The notes: a model not told the origin generated them from the sequence alone. A stretch of 64,000 nucleotides of DNA from Massilia terrae (GCF_024753145.1 NZ_JANUGU010000012.1:34559-98558); one strand, 5' to 3'; counted from the first letter of the stretch, positions 43,743 through 52,886 are shown. Program-made: numbers and translations.

Positions 43743-45017
43743 TCAGCGGCGCGGCAGCAGGCTCTTGTTGATTTTGGCGGCGACGCCGACGCTGCGGCCG
43801 GCCAGGTTGGCGATCGTGTACTGGACGGCGCTACCCAGCACCACGGCGCTGTCGGACAGGCTGAGGCCGTAGTCTTGCTGCAGCCATTGCGTCATGCCTG
43901 CGGTCGCCATGCGCAGGGCGTCGTCCAGTGAACCGGCCTGGCCCAGCGTCATGATCTGCGTCGGCGATTCCACGCGCGGCATGCCGATCGCCTTGCCCTT
44001 GATGACGTCGATCGTGAACTCCACGTCCATCGACGTTTCAAGCGCGTACTGCGAGGTCTCGCCGTCGCCCTGCAGCGCATGGGCATCGCCGAGATAGAGC
44101 AGGGCGCCAGGCTGTTGCACCGGAAGGTAGATGGTGTTGCCCTCGACGACGTCATTGAAATCCATATTGCCGCCGAAGCGGCCCGTATCGCCGGTGGAAA
44201 CGGCGGGGCCATCGGGCGGGGCCACCGCCAGCCCGCCCAGCATGGGCCGCACCGGCACGGCAAAGCCGCGCAAGGCGTCGCCGGCCTGCTCGGGGCTGGC
44301 AAGGCCGCGCTCGCGGTCCAGCTTCCAGCGCACCGGCTTGCCCAGTGTGCCGGCGCGGGCCGCAAGGCCAGTCGCCTGCGCGCGTCCGACGATGGCATCA
44401 AGGCTGTCCGCATAATCGCGGTTCAATTTCAGCTTGAGCAGGTGGACCACCAGGATGTCGCCTGCTTCCGCTCCCATCACGAAGAAGGGTCCGGTTTGCG
44501 GATTGCCAAACAGCGCGCGTGTCACGCCGCGCTCGTCGACGCCGCCGGAATCGATGGTCGTGGTGTGGATGGTATCGCCCGGCCAGACCGTCAAGACCGG
44601 CAGGCGGGTGGCGCTGAACTCGTTCGAATAATCCTTCGGCGCGAATTCATGCCGCTGCGGCGCGTTGGATGGGCGGTCCGGCAAGCGGCGGGCACTGAAG
44701 GCATGGCTGGCGCGCGCTTGCGCGTCGTTCGTATCAGGGAAATCCGCCTTGCCCTCCAGGCGGTCCGCGCTGGCGCTGCCTTTGTATTCGTAGCGCTTGC
44801 CCTGCTTGTCGACGACGTTCAGCAGAAGCTGACCATTCTTCCGTGTTCCGGTCAGGGCGTCGCCGTCGAGGGTGCCGGTCAGCTTGCCGTCCTCGTCCTG
44901 CAAATGCAGGGTCATATACGAGGGGTTGCCCCAGCGGTCGAGCTTAAGCAGCCAGCTTTCTGCCGCCTGCGCGGACATGGAAATGCAAAGGCAAGATAGC
45001 AGAAGTGCTTTGCGCAT
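43743..45017 (-). CDS. Acetamidase/formamidase family protein, exported
   Basis: 424 residues with signal peptide MRKALLLSCLCISMSAQA. Residues ~20-110 form a beta-rich domain with Gly/Asp turns not found in classical formamidases; the FmdA/AmdA fold follows (VWPGDTIHTTTIDSGG, VMGAEAGDILVVHLLKLKLN, GRFGGNMDFNDVVEGNTIYLPVQQPGALLYLGDAHALQGDGE). The latter segment carries the family's metal-binding residues. It would hydrolyse short amides or formamide in the periplasm. It lies within the tRNA-bounded segment and has no partner transporter. Confidence 0.87.
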   Translation of the reverse strand: MRKALLLSCLCISMSAQAAESWLLKLDRWGNPSYMTLHLQDEDGKLTGTLDGDALTGTRKNGQLLLNVVDKQGKRYEYKGSASADRLEGKADFPDTNDAQARASHAFSARRLPDRPSNAPQRHEFAPKDYSNEFSATRLPVLTVWPGDTIHTTTIDSGGVDERGVTRALFGNPQTGPFFVMGAEAGDILVVHLLKLKLNRDYADSLDAIVGRAQATGLAARAGTLGKPVRWKLDRERGLASPEQAGDALRGFAVPVRPMLGGLAVAPPDGPAVSTGDTGRFGGNMDFNDVVEGNTIYLPVQQPGALLYLGDAHALQGDGETSQYALETSMDVEFTIDVIKGKAIGMPRVESPTQIMTLGQAGSLDDALRMATAGMTQWLQQDYGLSLSDSAVVLGSAVQYTIANLAGRSVGVAAKINKSLLPRR

Positions 45018-45104
45018 GGTCGGCTTCGGCTTCGCATGGGAAGTAAATACGCGGCATATTACCAGATGCCCATATGGCTGCTCCCAGGCCGACCATAAAC
45101 AAAA

Positions 45105-45128
45105 ACGCCAACCTGCACGGGTTGGCGT
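45105..45128 (-). terminator. tRNA-Phe copy 2 terminator
   Basis: ACGCCAACC/GGTTGGCGT, 9-bp stem, 6-base loop, followed on the minus strand by TTTTTG. Confidence 0.75.
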
Positions 45129-45145
45129 CTTTGCTTAAGAATTCT

Positions 45146-45221
45146 TGGTGGCCCGGGGCGGAATCGAACCACCGACACAAGGATTTTCAATCCTCTGCTC
45201 TACCAACTGAGCTACCAGGCC
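45146..45221 (-). tRNA. tRNA-Phe (GAA), copy 2
   Basis: Same 76-nt sequence as the copy at 22486-22561, with CCA encoded and anticodon GAA. A perfect -10 TATAAT (minus strand, 45232-45237) lies 10 bases before its 5' end; the -35 box is weak. Confidence 0.97.
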
Positions 45222-45715
45222 AAGAGGCACGATTATAGCCAGCCGATGCGAGCTTCGCAAGTCCTGCGTGCAAGTTTGTTGGCGAAGAGTAGCAATGCCC
45301 AGCCCCGCCACGCAGGTGGGCGGCGGGGGGTGTGGGGGCTTTTTTTCCGGGTGTGCGCGATTTCACCAATACTGCCCGATAAGGCCCGATACCTGTCCGG
45401 GAATCGCCGATCCGCGGTCGAATCCAAACGATATGCGCACGATTTCACGCGGATCGCGGTCGATTTCTCGCGAAACCATCTCGATTTCCGTCGGGCTGGT
45501 GGCACTTTCGAAATCGGGCGTAAATCGAGTATTTTCGAGCACGAATCGGAAGGAACCGAGTGCCGATCGACAGGATTCGACGTCGAATCGTTCGGTTGAG
45601 TGTGCATATCGTCAGGATGCGGGCCTTATGCAGCCAAATCGCGTACCCGGGATTTTGAAGCCCCCACACCCCGCACCGTCCGGCGCGGCAGCAGCGAATG
45701 GCTATAATGACTGGC
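45222..45715. other. 494-base non-coding stretch with inverted-repeat-bounded element
   Basis: Holds the tRNA promoter, then an imperfect inverted repeat: GCGGGGGGTGTGGGGGCTT (45323-45341) against AAGCCCCCACACCCCGC (45658-45674). The 316 bases between are visibly richer in A/T and in CGATTTC/GAATCG words than the surroundings; CGATTTC occurs at 45358 and then at 45440, 45461 and 45482, exactly 21 bases apart. Frames across it have poor codon use and no ribosome sites. It could be a miniature mobile element or an RNA gene. Confidence 0.5.
45703..45708 (+). promoter_or_regulatory. -10 box immediately before the UbiH-family gene
   Basis: TATAAT ends 7 bases before ATG 45716, so the transcript would start at or next to the start codon (leaderless). 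No clear -35 box is present. Confidence 0.4.
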
Positions 45716-46927
45716 ATGACAACCTCGACCTCCGCACAACACCGCAGCGACGTCTGCATCGTCGGTAACGGCGCGATCGCCAAGACCGCCGCCCTCGGCC
45801 TGGCCCAGGCCGGCCACAGTGTCACGCTGCTGGTCCCGCCCGCGCGCGGCCCGGCGCAGGCGGCTGGCGCCGAGCGGCCGTGGGATGTGCGCGTGTATGC
45901 ACTGAACCACACCGCGCACGAGCTGCTGTCCTCGCTCAAGGTATGGGGCGCGCTCGACATGGCGCGGGTGGCGCCGGTCGATTCGATGCTGGTGCATGGC
46001 GATGGCGAGCAGGCGGGTGGCCTGGCCTTCGACGCCTTCAGCGCGCATACCGGCACGCTGGCCTGGATCGTCGAGGACAGCAACCTGATGCAGGCGCTCG
46101 ACGCCGCGCTCAAGTTCGCGCCCAAGGTGCAGGTGGTGCAGGGCCGCGCCGAGAAGCTGGTCGAGCAGCTTGATACCGCCACCGTCCGCCTGGACGACGG
46201 CACCGTCATCGAGGCCGAGCTGGTGCTGGGCGCCGACGGCCGCGAATCCTGGGTGCGCGGCCAGTGCGGCATCGGCATCGACTACCGTTCCTACCACCAG
46301 CGCGCCGTGGTGGCCAACTTCGCCTGCGAAAAGCCGCACCACGGCGTGGCCTACCAATGGTTCACCTGCGCCGAGGGCATCGTCGCGCTGCTGCCGCTAC
46401 CGGGCAACCGGGTCTCGCTGGTATGGTCGGCGCCCGAAACCCTGGCCGAAACCCTGATGGGCGAGTCGCAGGGCGAGCTGGCGATCCGCCTCGGCCAGTT
46501 CGCACAGGACAAGCTGGGCGCCCTCAAGCCCCTGCAACCGGAGAACGTGAAAGCAGTGCCGCTGGCGATCGTGCGCCCGCATTCGATCGTGGCGCCGCGC
46601 GTGGCGCTGGTGGGCGACGCCGCCCACGCCGTCCATCCGCTGGCCGGGCATGGCATGAACCTGGGCTTCGGCGACCTGGTCGACCTGTTCAAGGTGCTGG
46701 CCGAGCGCGAGGAGCACCGCAGCATCGGCGACGAGCGTGTACTGGCGCGTTATGCCCGCGCGCGCAAGGAAGATGTGCTGCTGATGCAGCTTGCCACCGA
46801 CGGCCTGGAACGCCTGTTCAGCGCAAATCTTGAGCCAGTACGAGTGATCCGCAATTTGGGGTTAAACTTGCTCGATAAGTTGCCGATGGTAAAGCGTCGC
46901 CTGATTTCCCACGCGATGGGCAAATAA
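45716..46927 (+). CDS. UbiH/UbiF/COQ6-family FAD hydroxylase
   Basis: 403 residues from ATG 45716; earlier in-frame ATGs (45698, 45707) lie in or before the -10 box. FAD-binding GNGAIAKTAALGLAQAGHSV at the N-terminus, LVLGADGRESWVR in the middle, and GDAAHAVHPLAGHGMNLGFGD near the end are the class A flavin monooxygenase motifs of ubiquinone ring hydroxylases. Likely adds a hydroxyl to the ubiquinone precursor ring at the inner membrane. Which ring position is not readable. The dsbC gene follows by 22 bases. Confidence 0.9.
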   Translation: MTTSTSAQHRSDVCIVGNGAIAKTAALGLAQAGHSVTLLVPPARGPAQAAGAERPWDVRVYALNHTAHELLSSLKVWGALDMARVAPVDSMLVHGDGEQAGGLAFDAFSAHTGTLAWIVEDSNLMQALDAALKFAPKVQVVQGRAEKLVEQLDTATVRLDDGTVIEAELVLGADGRESWVRGQCGIGIDYRSYHQRAVVANFACEKPHHGVAYQWFTCAEGIVALLPLPGNRVSLVWSAPETLAETLMGESQGELAIRLGQFAQDKLGALKPLQPENVKAVPLAIVRPHSIVAPRVALVGDAAHAVHPLAGHGMNLGFGDLVDLFKVLAEREEHRSIGDERVLARYARARKEDVLLMQLATDGLERLFSANLEPVRVIRNLGLNLLDKLPMVKRRLISHAMGK

Positions 46928-46949
46928 ACATCTAAGTTAAGGAAATATC

Positions 46950-47672
46950 ATGTTGAAGAGGAAGCTCGCCCTGCTGATGGCGACGGGCCTGATCGCATCC
47001 TGCGTCGGCGCCCAGAACACGGTCGAGGCCAACATCAAGAAGGCGATCGAGCCGCGCCTGGGCGGGGCCAAGGTCGAGTCGGTCAAGGAAACGCCGTACG
47101 CCGGCCTGTACGAAGTGCGCGTGGCCGGCGACATCCTGTACACCGACAAGAAGGGCGAGTACCTGGTGATCGGCCATGTGTACGACGCCAAGACCTCGCA
47201 GGACCTGACCCGCGCGCGCATCGAGGACATCCAGAAGATCAAGTTCTCGGACCTGCCGCTGAACCTGGCGATCAAGCAGGTGCACGGCAACGGCAAGCGC
47301 ACCATCGCGGTGTTCGAAGACCCCAATTGCGGCTACTGCAAGCGCCTGCGCCAGACCGCGCTCAAGGACCTGGACAACGTCACCATCTACACCTTCCTGT
47401 ACAACATCCTGTCGCCGGATTCGTCGGACAAGTCGAAGAACATCTGGTGCTCGGCCGATGCCTCGAAGGCCTGGGACGAGTGGATGATCAACGGGAAAAT
47501 GGCGCCGAAAGCGCCGGAGAAGTGCGAGACGCCGAACGAGAAGGTGCTGGCGCTGGGCCAGCAGCTGCACATCCAGGGCACGCCCGCCATCTTCTTCGTC
47601 GACGGCACCCGCATCCCGGGCGCGGTCGACTACAAGACGCTGGAAACCAAGCTGACGGCGGTCAGCAAGTAA
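46950..47672 (+). CDS. dsbC: Periplasmic disulfide isomerase DsbC
   Basis: 240 residues. Signal peptide (MLKRKLALLMATGLIASCVGA), N-terminal dimerisation domain (~22-85), linker, and a thioredoxin-fold domain with active site CGYC (C127-C130) and cis-proline in QGTPAIFF. Conserved second disulfide Cys (WCSAD...EKCETP) present. It corrects wrong disulfides in the periplasm using DsbD electrons. AAGGAAA precedes the start. Confidence 0.95.
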   Translation: MLKRKLALLMATGLIASCVGAQNTVEANIKKAIEPRLGGAKVESVKETPYAGLYEVRVAGDILYTDKKGEYLVIGHVYDAKTSQDLTRARIEDIQKIKFSDLPLNLAIKQVHGNGKRTIAVFEDPNCGYCKRLRQTALKDLDNVTIYTFLYNILSPDSSDKSKNIWCSADASKAWDEWMINGKMAPKAPEKCETPNEKVLALGQQLHIQGTPAIFFVDGTRIPGAVDYKTLETKLTAVSK

Positions 47673-47707
47673 GAACGGTATCAACCAACACTGGGGGAGA
47701 GCATTCG

Positions 47708-48166
47708 ATGGTCCAATTGAATATCAACGGCCGCGACGTGCAGGTCGACGCCGACCCGTCCACGCCAATTTTGTGGGCGCTGCGCGATAACCTCGACATG
47801 ACCGGCACCAAGTTCGGCTGCGGCGCGGCGCTGTGCGGCGCCTGCACCGTGCACCTGAACGGCAACGTGATCCGCTCCTGCGTCACGCCGATCTCCGCCG
47901 CGGTCGGGCAGAAGATCACCACCATCGAGGCGATGGAGCAGGACAAGGTCGGCAAGGCGGTGCAGGATGCGTGGGTCCGCCACGACGTCCCCCAGTGCGG
48001 CTACTGCCAGAGCGGCCAGGTGATGAGCGCGACCGCGCTCCTGCGCACCAACAAGGCGCCCACCGACGCCGACATCGACAACGCCATGAGCGGCAATATC
48101 TGCCGCTGCGGCACCTACCAGCGGATCCGCGCGGCCATCAAGGACGCGGCCAAAACGCTCGCCTGA
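47708..48166 (+). CDS. [2Fe-2S] small subunit of a molybdenum hydroxylase (IorA-like)
   Basis: 152 residues. The plant-ferredoxin-type cluster is FGCGAALCGACTVH; the second, helical cluster is bound by QCGYCQSGQ and NICRCGTY. GGGGGAG ribosome site. It passes electrons from the molybdopterin subunit encoded 10 bases downstream. Family: isoquinoline 1-oxidoreductase / aldehyde oxidase of the xanthine oxidase superfamily, two-subunit type without a FAD subunit. Confidence 0.93.
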   Translation: MVQLNINGRDVQVDADPSTPILWALRDNLDMTGTKFGCGAALCGACTVHLNGNVIRSCVTPISAAVGQKITTIEAMEQDKVGKAVQDAWVRHDVPQCGYCQSGQVMSATALLRTNKAPTDADIDNAMSGNICRCGTYQRIRAAIKDAAKTLA

Positions 48167-48176
48167 GGAGATCGCC

Positions 48177-50378
48177 ATGCGTAAAGAATGGATGAACCAG
48201 GGCGAAGCTGCGCCCATTGGCGGCGGCGTCTCGCGCCGCGGTTTCCTGAAGGCCGGCGCGGCTGGCTTCGTGCTCGGCTTCGTGATCCCGGGCGCGGGCC
48301 GCTTCGCCGCTGCGGCGCAGGGCCCGGCGCCGTCGGCGCCCAACGCCTTCCTGCACATCGCACCCGACAACACGGTCACCGTGATGGTCAACCGGCTTGA
48401 ATTCGGCCAGGGCGTGCACACCGCGCTGCCGATGCTGATCGCCGAGGAGCTCGATGCCGACTGGTCGCACGTGCGCGGCGAGCTGGCCCCGGCCGGCGAC
48501 GCGTTCAAGGACCCGATGATGGGCATGCAGATGACCGGCGGCTCGGGCAGCGTGGCGCACTCCTTCGTGCAGTATCGCGAGATCGGCGCGCGCGCCCGCG
48601 CCATGCTGGTCGCGGCGGCGGCGCAGAAATGGAATGTGAATCCCGGCCAATGCCGCACGGCGAACGGCGTGGTCTTCGGGCCTGCCGGCCAGAAGGCGAG
48701 CTACGGCGAGCTGGCCGAGGCGGCGATGAAGCAGCCGATGCCGGCCACCGTCACGCTTAAGGATCCCAAGGACTTCCGCTTCATCGGCAAGCCGACCGGC
48801 CGCATCGACGCGCGCGCCAAGTCGAGCGGTCACCAGCAGTTCGGTATCGACTTCAAGCCGCCCGGCGCCAAGGTCGCCGTTGTCGCGCATCCGCCGGTGT
48901 TCAGCGCCAAGGTCGCGAAATTCGATGCCTCCAAGGCGATGGCGATCAAGGGCGTGGTGGCGGTGTTCGAAGTGCCGGTCGACCGCGGCGGCCGTGGCGT
49001 GGCCGTGATCGCCGACGGCTACTGGCCGGCCAAGCAGGGCCGCGATGCGCTGGTCATCGACTGGGACACCGGCGCGGTCGCCAAGGCCGACAGCGCGCAG
49101 CAGCTGAAGGAATACGTCGCGCTGTCGAAGACGCCGGGCACGGTGGCGAAGCAGGCCGACATCTCGAAGCTGGCCGGCGCGCCGAAGAAGATCTCGGCCA
49201 TCTACGAATTCCCCTACCTGGCGCACGCGCCGATGGAGCCGCTCAATTGCGTGGTCGACCTGCAGGACGGTCACTGCACGGTGTGGGCCGGCACCCAGTT
49301 CCAGACCTTCGACCAGGCAGCGGCCGCCGCCGCGGCGGGCCTGAAGCCGGAGCAGGTCACGGTCAACACCATGATGGCGGGCGGTGGATTTGGCCGCCGT
49401 GCGGTGCCCACTTCGGACTACATCGTCGAAGCGGTCAACGTCGCCAAGGCCTGGCGCGCCGCCGGCCACACGGGGCCGGTCAAACTGATCTGGAGCCGCG
49501 AGGACGACATCAAGGGCGGCTTCTACCGCCCGGCCTACGTGCACCGCGCCGACATCGGCCTGGACGCCAAGGGCAATATCGTCGCCTGGGACCACGCCAT
49601 CGTCGGCCAGTCCATCATCACCGGCACGCCGTTCGAACAGTTCATGGTGAAGAATGGCGTGGACGCGACTTCGGTGGAAGGCATGGGCACGCCGTACGCG
49701 GTGCCGCTCAATCTCACGGTCCACAATACCAAGGCCAACGTGCCGGTGCTGTGGTGGCGTTCGGTGGGCTCGACCCACACGGGCTTCGTGATGGAGACCC
49801 TGGTGGACGAAGCGGCCCACGCCGCCGGCATGGATCCGGTCGCGTACCGCAAGAAGCTGATCCCGGCCGAGCACAAACGCCACCACGCCGCGCTTGAACT
49901 GGCGGTCGCCAAGTCCGGCTACGGCAAGAAGAAGCTGCCGAAGGGGCATGCCTGGGGCGTGGCGATGCACGAGTCCTTCAACTCGGTGGTGGCCTACGTG
50001 GTCGAGGCATCGATCTCCAATGGCCAGCCGAAGCTGCACCGCGTCACCGCGGGCGTGCACTGCAACCTGGCGGTCAACCCGATGACGGTCGAGGCGCAGG
50101 TGCAGGGCGCGGCCCTGATGGCGCTCGGCACGACGCTGCCCGGCGCCGCCATCACGCTCAAGGATGGCATCGTCGAGCAGCAGAACTTCAGCGACTACCG
50201 CGTAGCGCGCATGAACGAGATGCCGCAGGTGGAGGTGTTCATTGTGCCGTCCACCGACGCGCCGACCGGCATGGGCGAACCGGGCGTACCCCCGCTGGCG
50301 CCGGCCTTCGCCAACGCGGTCTTCAAGCTGACCGGCAAGCGCCTGCGCAAGCTGCCGTTCGACCTGGCGACGGCCTGA
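48177..50378 (+). CDS. Molybdopterin large subunit of a hydroxylase (IorB-like), Tat-exported
   Basis: 733 residues with a twin-arginine signal (SRRGFLK, residues 19-25, then a hydrophobic stretch), so it folds with cofactor in the cytoplasm and is exported, probably carrying the small subunit along. Family motifs: EFGQGVHTALPMLIAEEL, GGGFGRR, and GMGEPGVPPLAPA with the catalytic Glu E701. It hydroxylates an N-heterocycle or oxidises an aldehyde using water. Substrate unknown. Followed by its own cofactor-maturation gene. Confidence 0.93.
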   Translation: MRKEWMNQGEAAPIGGGVSRRGFLKAGAAGFVLGFVIPGAGRFAAAAQGPAPSAPNAFLHIAPDNTVTVMVNRLEFGQGVHTALPMLIAEELDADWSHVRGELAPAGDAFKDPMMGMQMTGGSGSVAHSFVQYREIGARARAMLVAAAAQKWNVNPGQCRTANGVVFGPAGQKASYGELAEAAMKQPMPATVTLKDPKDFRFIGKPTGRIDARAKSSGHQQFGIDFKPPGAKVAVVAHPPVFSAKVAKFDASKAMAIKGVVAVFEVPVDRGGRGVAVIADGYWPAKQGRDALVIDWDTGAVAKADSAQQLKEYVALSKTPGTVAKQADISKLAGAPKKISAIYEFPYLAHAPMEPLNCVVDLQDGHCTVWAGTQFQTFDQAAAAAAAGLKPEQVTVNTMMAGGGFGRRAVPTSDYIVEAVNVAKAWRAAGHTGPVKLIWSREDDIKGGFYRPAYVHRADIGLDAKGNIVAWDHAIVGQSIITGTPFEQFMVKNGVDATSVEGMGTPYAVPLNLTVHNTKANVPVLWWRSVGSTHTGFVMETLVDEAAHAAGMDPVAYRKKLIPAEHKRHHAALELAVAKSGYGKKKLPKGHAWGVAMHESFNSVVAYVVEASISNGQPKLHRVTAGVHCNLAVNPMTVEAQVQGAALMALGTTLPGAAITLKDGIVEQQNFSDYRVARMNEMPQVEVFIVPSTDAPTGMGEPGVPPLAPAFANAVFKLTGKRLRKLPFDLATA

Positions 50379-50390
50379 CCGGGTAAAGCG

Positions 50391-50963
50391 GTGGCGCCTG
50401 TCGGCATCCTGCTGGCGGCCGGCAGGGGCAGCCGCTTCGACCCGGCCGGTGCGGCCAACAAGCTGCTGGCGCGCCTGCCCGGCGGCGAGCCGGTGGTGGC
50501 GGCGAGCGCGCGCCACCTGCTCGCCGTGCTGCCGCGCGTGGTGGCGGTCTGCGCGGAGGAGGGCGAACTGGCGGACCAGCTGCGCACCCTCGGCTGCGAA
50601 GTCACCATCTGCGCCGCTGCGCGCGAGGGCATGGGCGTCTCTCTGTCGCACGCGATCCGCGCATCGCTGCCGGCATCCTCGTGGCTGGTGGCCTTGGGCG
50701 ACATGCCCTTCGTCCAGCCGTTCACGATCCGCGCGCTGTCCGATGCGCTGGACGCTGGCGCGCAGCTCGCGGCCCCGGTTGCGCAGGGCCGGCGCGGGAA
50801 TCCCGTCGGCTTCGGCGACACCCATCTCGCGGCATTGCTGGCGCTGCGGGGCGACGAGGGTGCGCGCCGCATCGTCGCATCGAGCGCGGTGACGATGGTC
50901 GACGTCGACGACCCCGGCATCTTCGCCGATATCGATCTCCCCGGCGACCTCCAGCGTCCCTGA
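50391..50963 (+). CDS. MocA-like molybdenum cofactor nucleotidyltransferase
   Basis: 190 residues from GTG 50391, 12 bases after the large subunit stop. GILLAAGRGSRFD is the NTP-binding loop; ALGDMPFV holds the metal-binding Asp; GNPVGFG is also typical. MocA attaches CMP to molybdopterin to give the cytosine dinucleotide cofactor used by this enzyme family, so the operon carries its own maturation step. No XdhC-like sulfuration gene is in the operon. Confidence 0.88.
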   Translation: MAPVGILLAAGRGSRFDPAGAANKLLARLPGGEPVVAASARHLLAVLPRVVAVCAEEGELADQLRTLGCEVTICAAAREGMGVSLSHAIRASLPASSWLVALGDMPFVQPFTIRALSDALDAGAQLAAPVAQGRRGNPVGFGDTHLAALLALRGDEGARRIVASSAVTMVDVDDPGIFADIDLPGDLQRP

Positions 50964-51041
50964 CACGGGACTGCCATCCCAGGCCGGTGGCCGGCATCGC
51001 GCTGTTATGATTACACTACAAAAAAAGCACAGGCCATCGCC

Positions 51042-52859
51042 ATGAAAAAGACCATTCAAAAAAAACCGCCCGCGGTCCGCTACACGATCCTGCCGAGCGA
51101 CCTGTCGGGCCACCTGTTCGACGTGACCGTGACCGTCGACCGCCCGGATCCTGCGGGCCAGGTGCTGTCCCTGCCGGCCTGGATCCCGGGCAGCTACATG
51201 ATCCGCGAGTTCGCGCGCAACATCGTGCGCATCCGCGCCGAAGCCGGCGGCAAGCCGGTCGCGATCTCGAAAGTGGACAAGCACACCTGGAAGGCCGCGC
51301 CCTGCGAAGGCCCGCTGGTGGTGTGGTACGAGGTCTATGCATGGGACCTGTCGGTGCGCGCCGCGCACCTGGACCAGACCCACGGCTTCTTCAACGGCAC
51401 CAGCGTGTTCCTGCGCGTGCTCGGGCAGGAGGAGACGCCGCACCAGGTCGATATCCAGCGTCCGCCCGACCCGGCCTGCGCGACATGGCGCGTGGCGACC
51501 GCGCTGCAGGAACTGGGCGCGAAGCGCTACGGCTTCGGCACCTACATCGCGCCCAACTACGATGAGCTTATCGACCATCCGGTCGAGATGGGCGAGTTCG
51601 CGCTCGCCAGCTTCAAGGCGCACGGCGTCCCGCACGACATCGTCATCACCGGCCGCGTGCCGAACCTGGACATGGCGCGCCTGCAGGCCGACCTGAAAGC
51701 CATCTGCGAAGCGCAGATCGCGTTCTTCGAACCGAAAACCAGGCGTGCGCCGATGGAGCGCTACGTGTTCCTGACGATGGCGGTAGGTGACGGCTACGGC
51801 GGCCTTGAGCACCGCGCCTCGACCGCGCTGATCTGCGCGCGCGCCGACCTGCCGAGCACGAATTCGCCGAAGGGCGAGCTGACCGAGGGCTACGTCAAGT
51901 TCCTGGGCCTGTGCAGCCACGAGTACTTCCACACCTGGAACGTCAAGCGCATCAAGCCCGCCGCCTTCGCGCCCTACGACCTGCAGGTGGAGAACTACAC
52001 GCCGCTCCTGTGGCTGTTCGAAGGCTTCACCAGCTACTACGACGACCTGATGCTGGTGCGCGCGCGCGTGATCCGCGAGGAGTGCTATTTCAAGCTGCTG
52101 GCCAAGACCATCGGCAACGTCCTGCGCGGCAGCGGCCGCACCAAGCAGAGCGTGGCCGACTCCAGCTTCGACGCCTGGAGCAAGTACTACCGACAGGACG
52201 AGAACGCGGCCAACGCCATCATCAGCTACTACACCAAGGGCTCCCTGATCGCGCTAGCATTCGACCTCACGATCCGCGCGAAAACGGATGGGAAGAAGTC
52301 GCTGGATGACGTGATGCTGGCGCTGTGGCAGCGCTTCGGCCGCGATTTCTACCCTTCTGTGGGGCGTGGCGTGACCGAGGCCGAAGTCGAGCAGATTTTC
52401 GAAGAGGTCAGCGGCGTCAGGCTCAAGCCGATGTTCGAGCGCTACGTGCGCGGCACCGACGACCTGCCGCTGGCGCGCCTGTATGCGCCGTTTGGCGTCA
52501 AGCTCGCGGACGAGCGCAAGGGCAGCAAGCCCTCGCTCGATGTCGGCATCGGCCGCGATCCCGCTGGCGCGAAGCTGAGCAATGTGCACGAGGGCGGTCC
52601 GGCGCACAAGGCTGGCTTGTCGGCCGGCGACGTGATGATCGCGATCGACGGCTTGCGGGTGAACGGCAATCCGTCAAATGTGGATGTGCTGTTGGGGCGC
52701 TACAGCGTTGGCGACAAGGTGACCGTACACGCGTTCCGCCGGGATGAGCTGATGACCTTCACTGTGACGCTGGAAGGCGACCGCGTGCCGGGAATTGCCT
52801 TGTCGCATGCGCCGGTTGGGAAGAAAGCGGCAGGGCTGGCGCGGCCGAGCGAGGTTTGA
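51042..52859 (+). CDS. M61-family metallopeptidase with PDZ domain
   Basis: 605 residues, no signal peptide. An N-terminal beta domain (SLPAWIPGSYMIREFARNI) leads to a thermolysin-like domain with HEYFH (H293, H297) and zinc ligand E327 in LWLFEGFTSYYDD. A PDZ domain occupies ~500-590 (VHEGGPAHKAGLSAGDVMIAIDG). Family members (glycyl aminopeptidase) cleave N-terminal glycine or other small residues. Cytosolic location is inferred. Confidence 0.93.
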   Translation: MKKTIQKKPPAVRYTILPSDLSGHLFDVTVTVDRPDPAGQVLSLPAWIPGSYMIREFARNIVRIRAEAGGKPVAISKVDKHTWKAAPCEGPLVVWYEVYAWDLSVRAAHLDQTHGFFNGTSVFLRVLGQEETPHQVDIQRPPDPACATWRVATALQELGAKRYGFGTYIAPNYDELIDHPVEMGEFALASFKAHGVPHDIVITGRVPNLDMARLQADLKAICEAQIAFFEPKTRRAPMERYVFLTMAVGDGYGGLEHRASTALICARADLPSTNSPKGELTEGYVKFLGLCSHEYFHTWNVKRIKPAAFAPYDLQVENYTPLLWLFEGFTSYYDDLMLVRARVIREECYFKLLAKTIGNVLRGSGRTKQSVADSSFDAWSKYYRQDENAANAIISYYTKGSLIALAFDLTIRAKTDGKKSLDDVMLALWQRFGRDFYPSVGRGVTEAEVEQIFEEVSGVRLKPMFERYVRGTDDLPLARLYAPFGVKLADERKGSKPSLDVGIGRDPAGAKLSNVHEGGPAHKAGLSAGDVMIAIDGLRVNGNPSNVDVLLGRYSVGDKVTVHAFRRDELMTFTVTLEGDRVPGIALSHAPVGKKAAGLARPSEV

Positions 52860-52886
52860 GCGGCCCGCCTACTGGCCCGCTTAGTT

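Noticed and set aside
42360..45221. Active integrative element at tRNA-Phe
   Set aside because: No integrase, excisionase or mobilisation gene lies between the repeats; at most a decayed or cargo-only remnant.
45301..45347. Terminator on the plus strand ending in T7
   Set aside because: No plus-strand gene precedes it, and the G-rich part is better explained as one arm of the long inverted repeat. An RNA gene ending here remains possible.
45440..45488. CRISPR-like array (21-base period)
   Set aside because: Only a 7-base word recurs, the intervening bases are too short for spacers, and no cas gene is present.
45233..45607. A 124-codon minus-strand frame in the non-coding stretch
   Set aside because: Overlaps the tRNA promoter, ignores the inverted repeats and has atypical codon use with no ribosome site.
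48138..51932. A 1,264-codon open frame on the minus strand opposite the molybdenum hydroxylase operon
   Set aside because: Same shadow composition; the plus-strand proteins have full catalytic motifs and ribosome sites.
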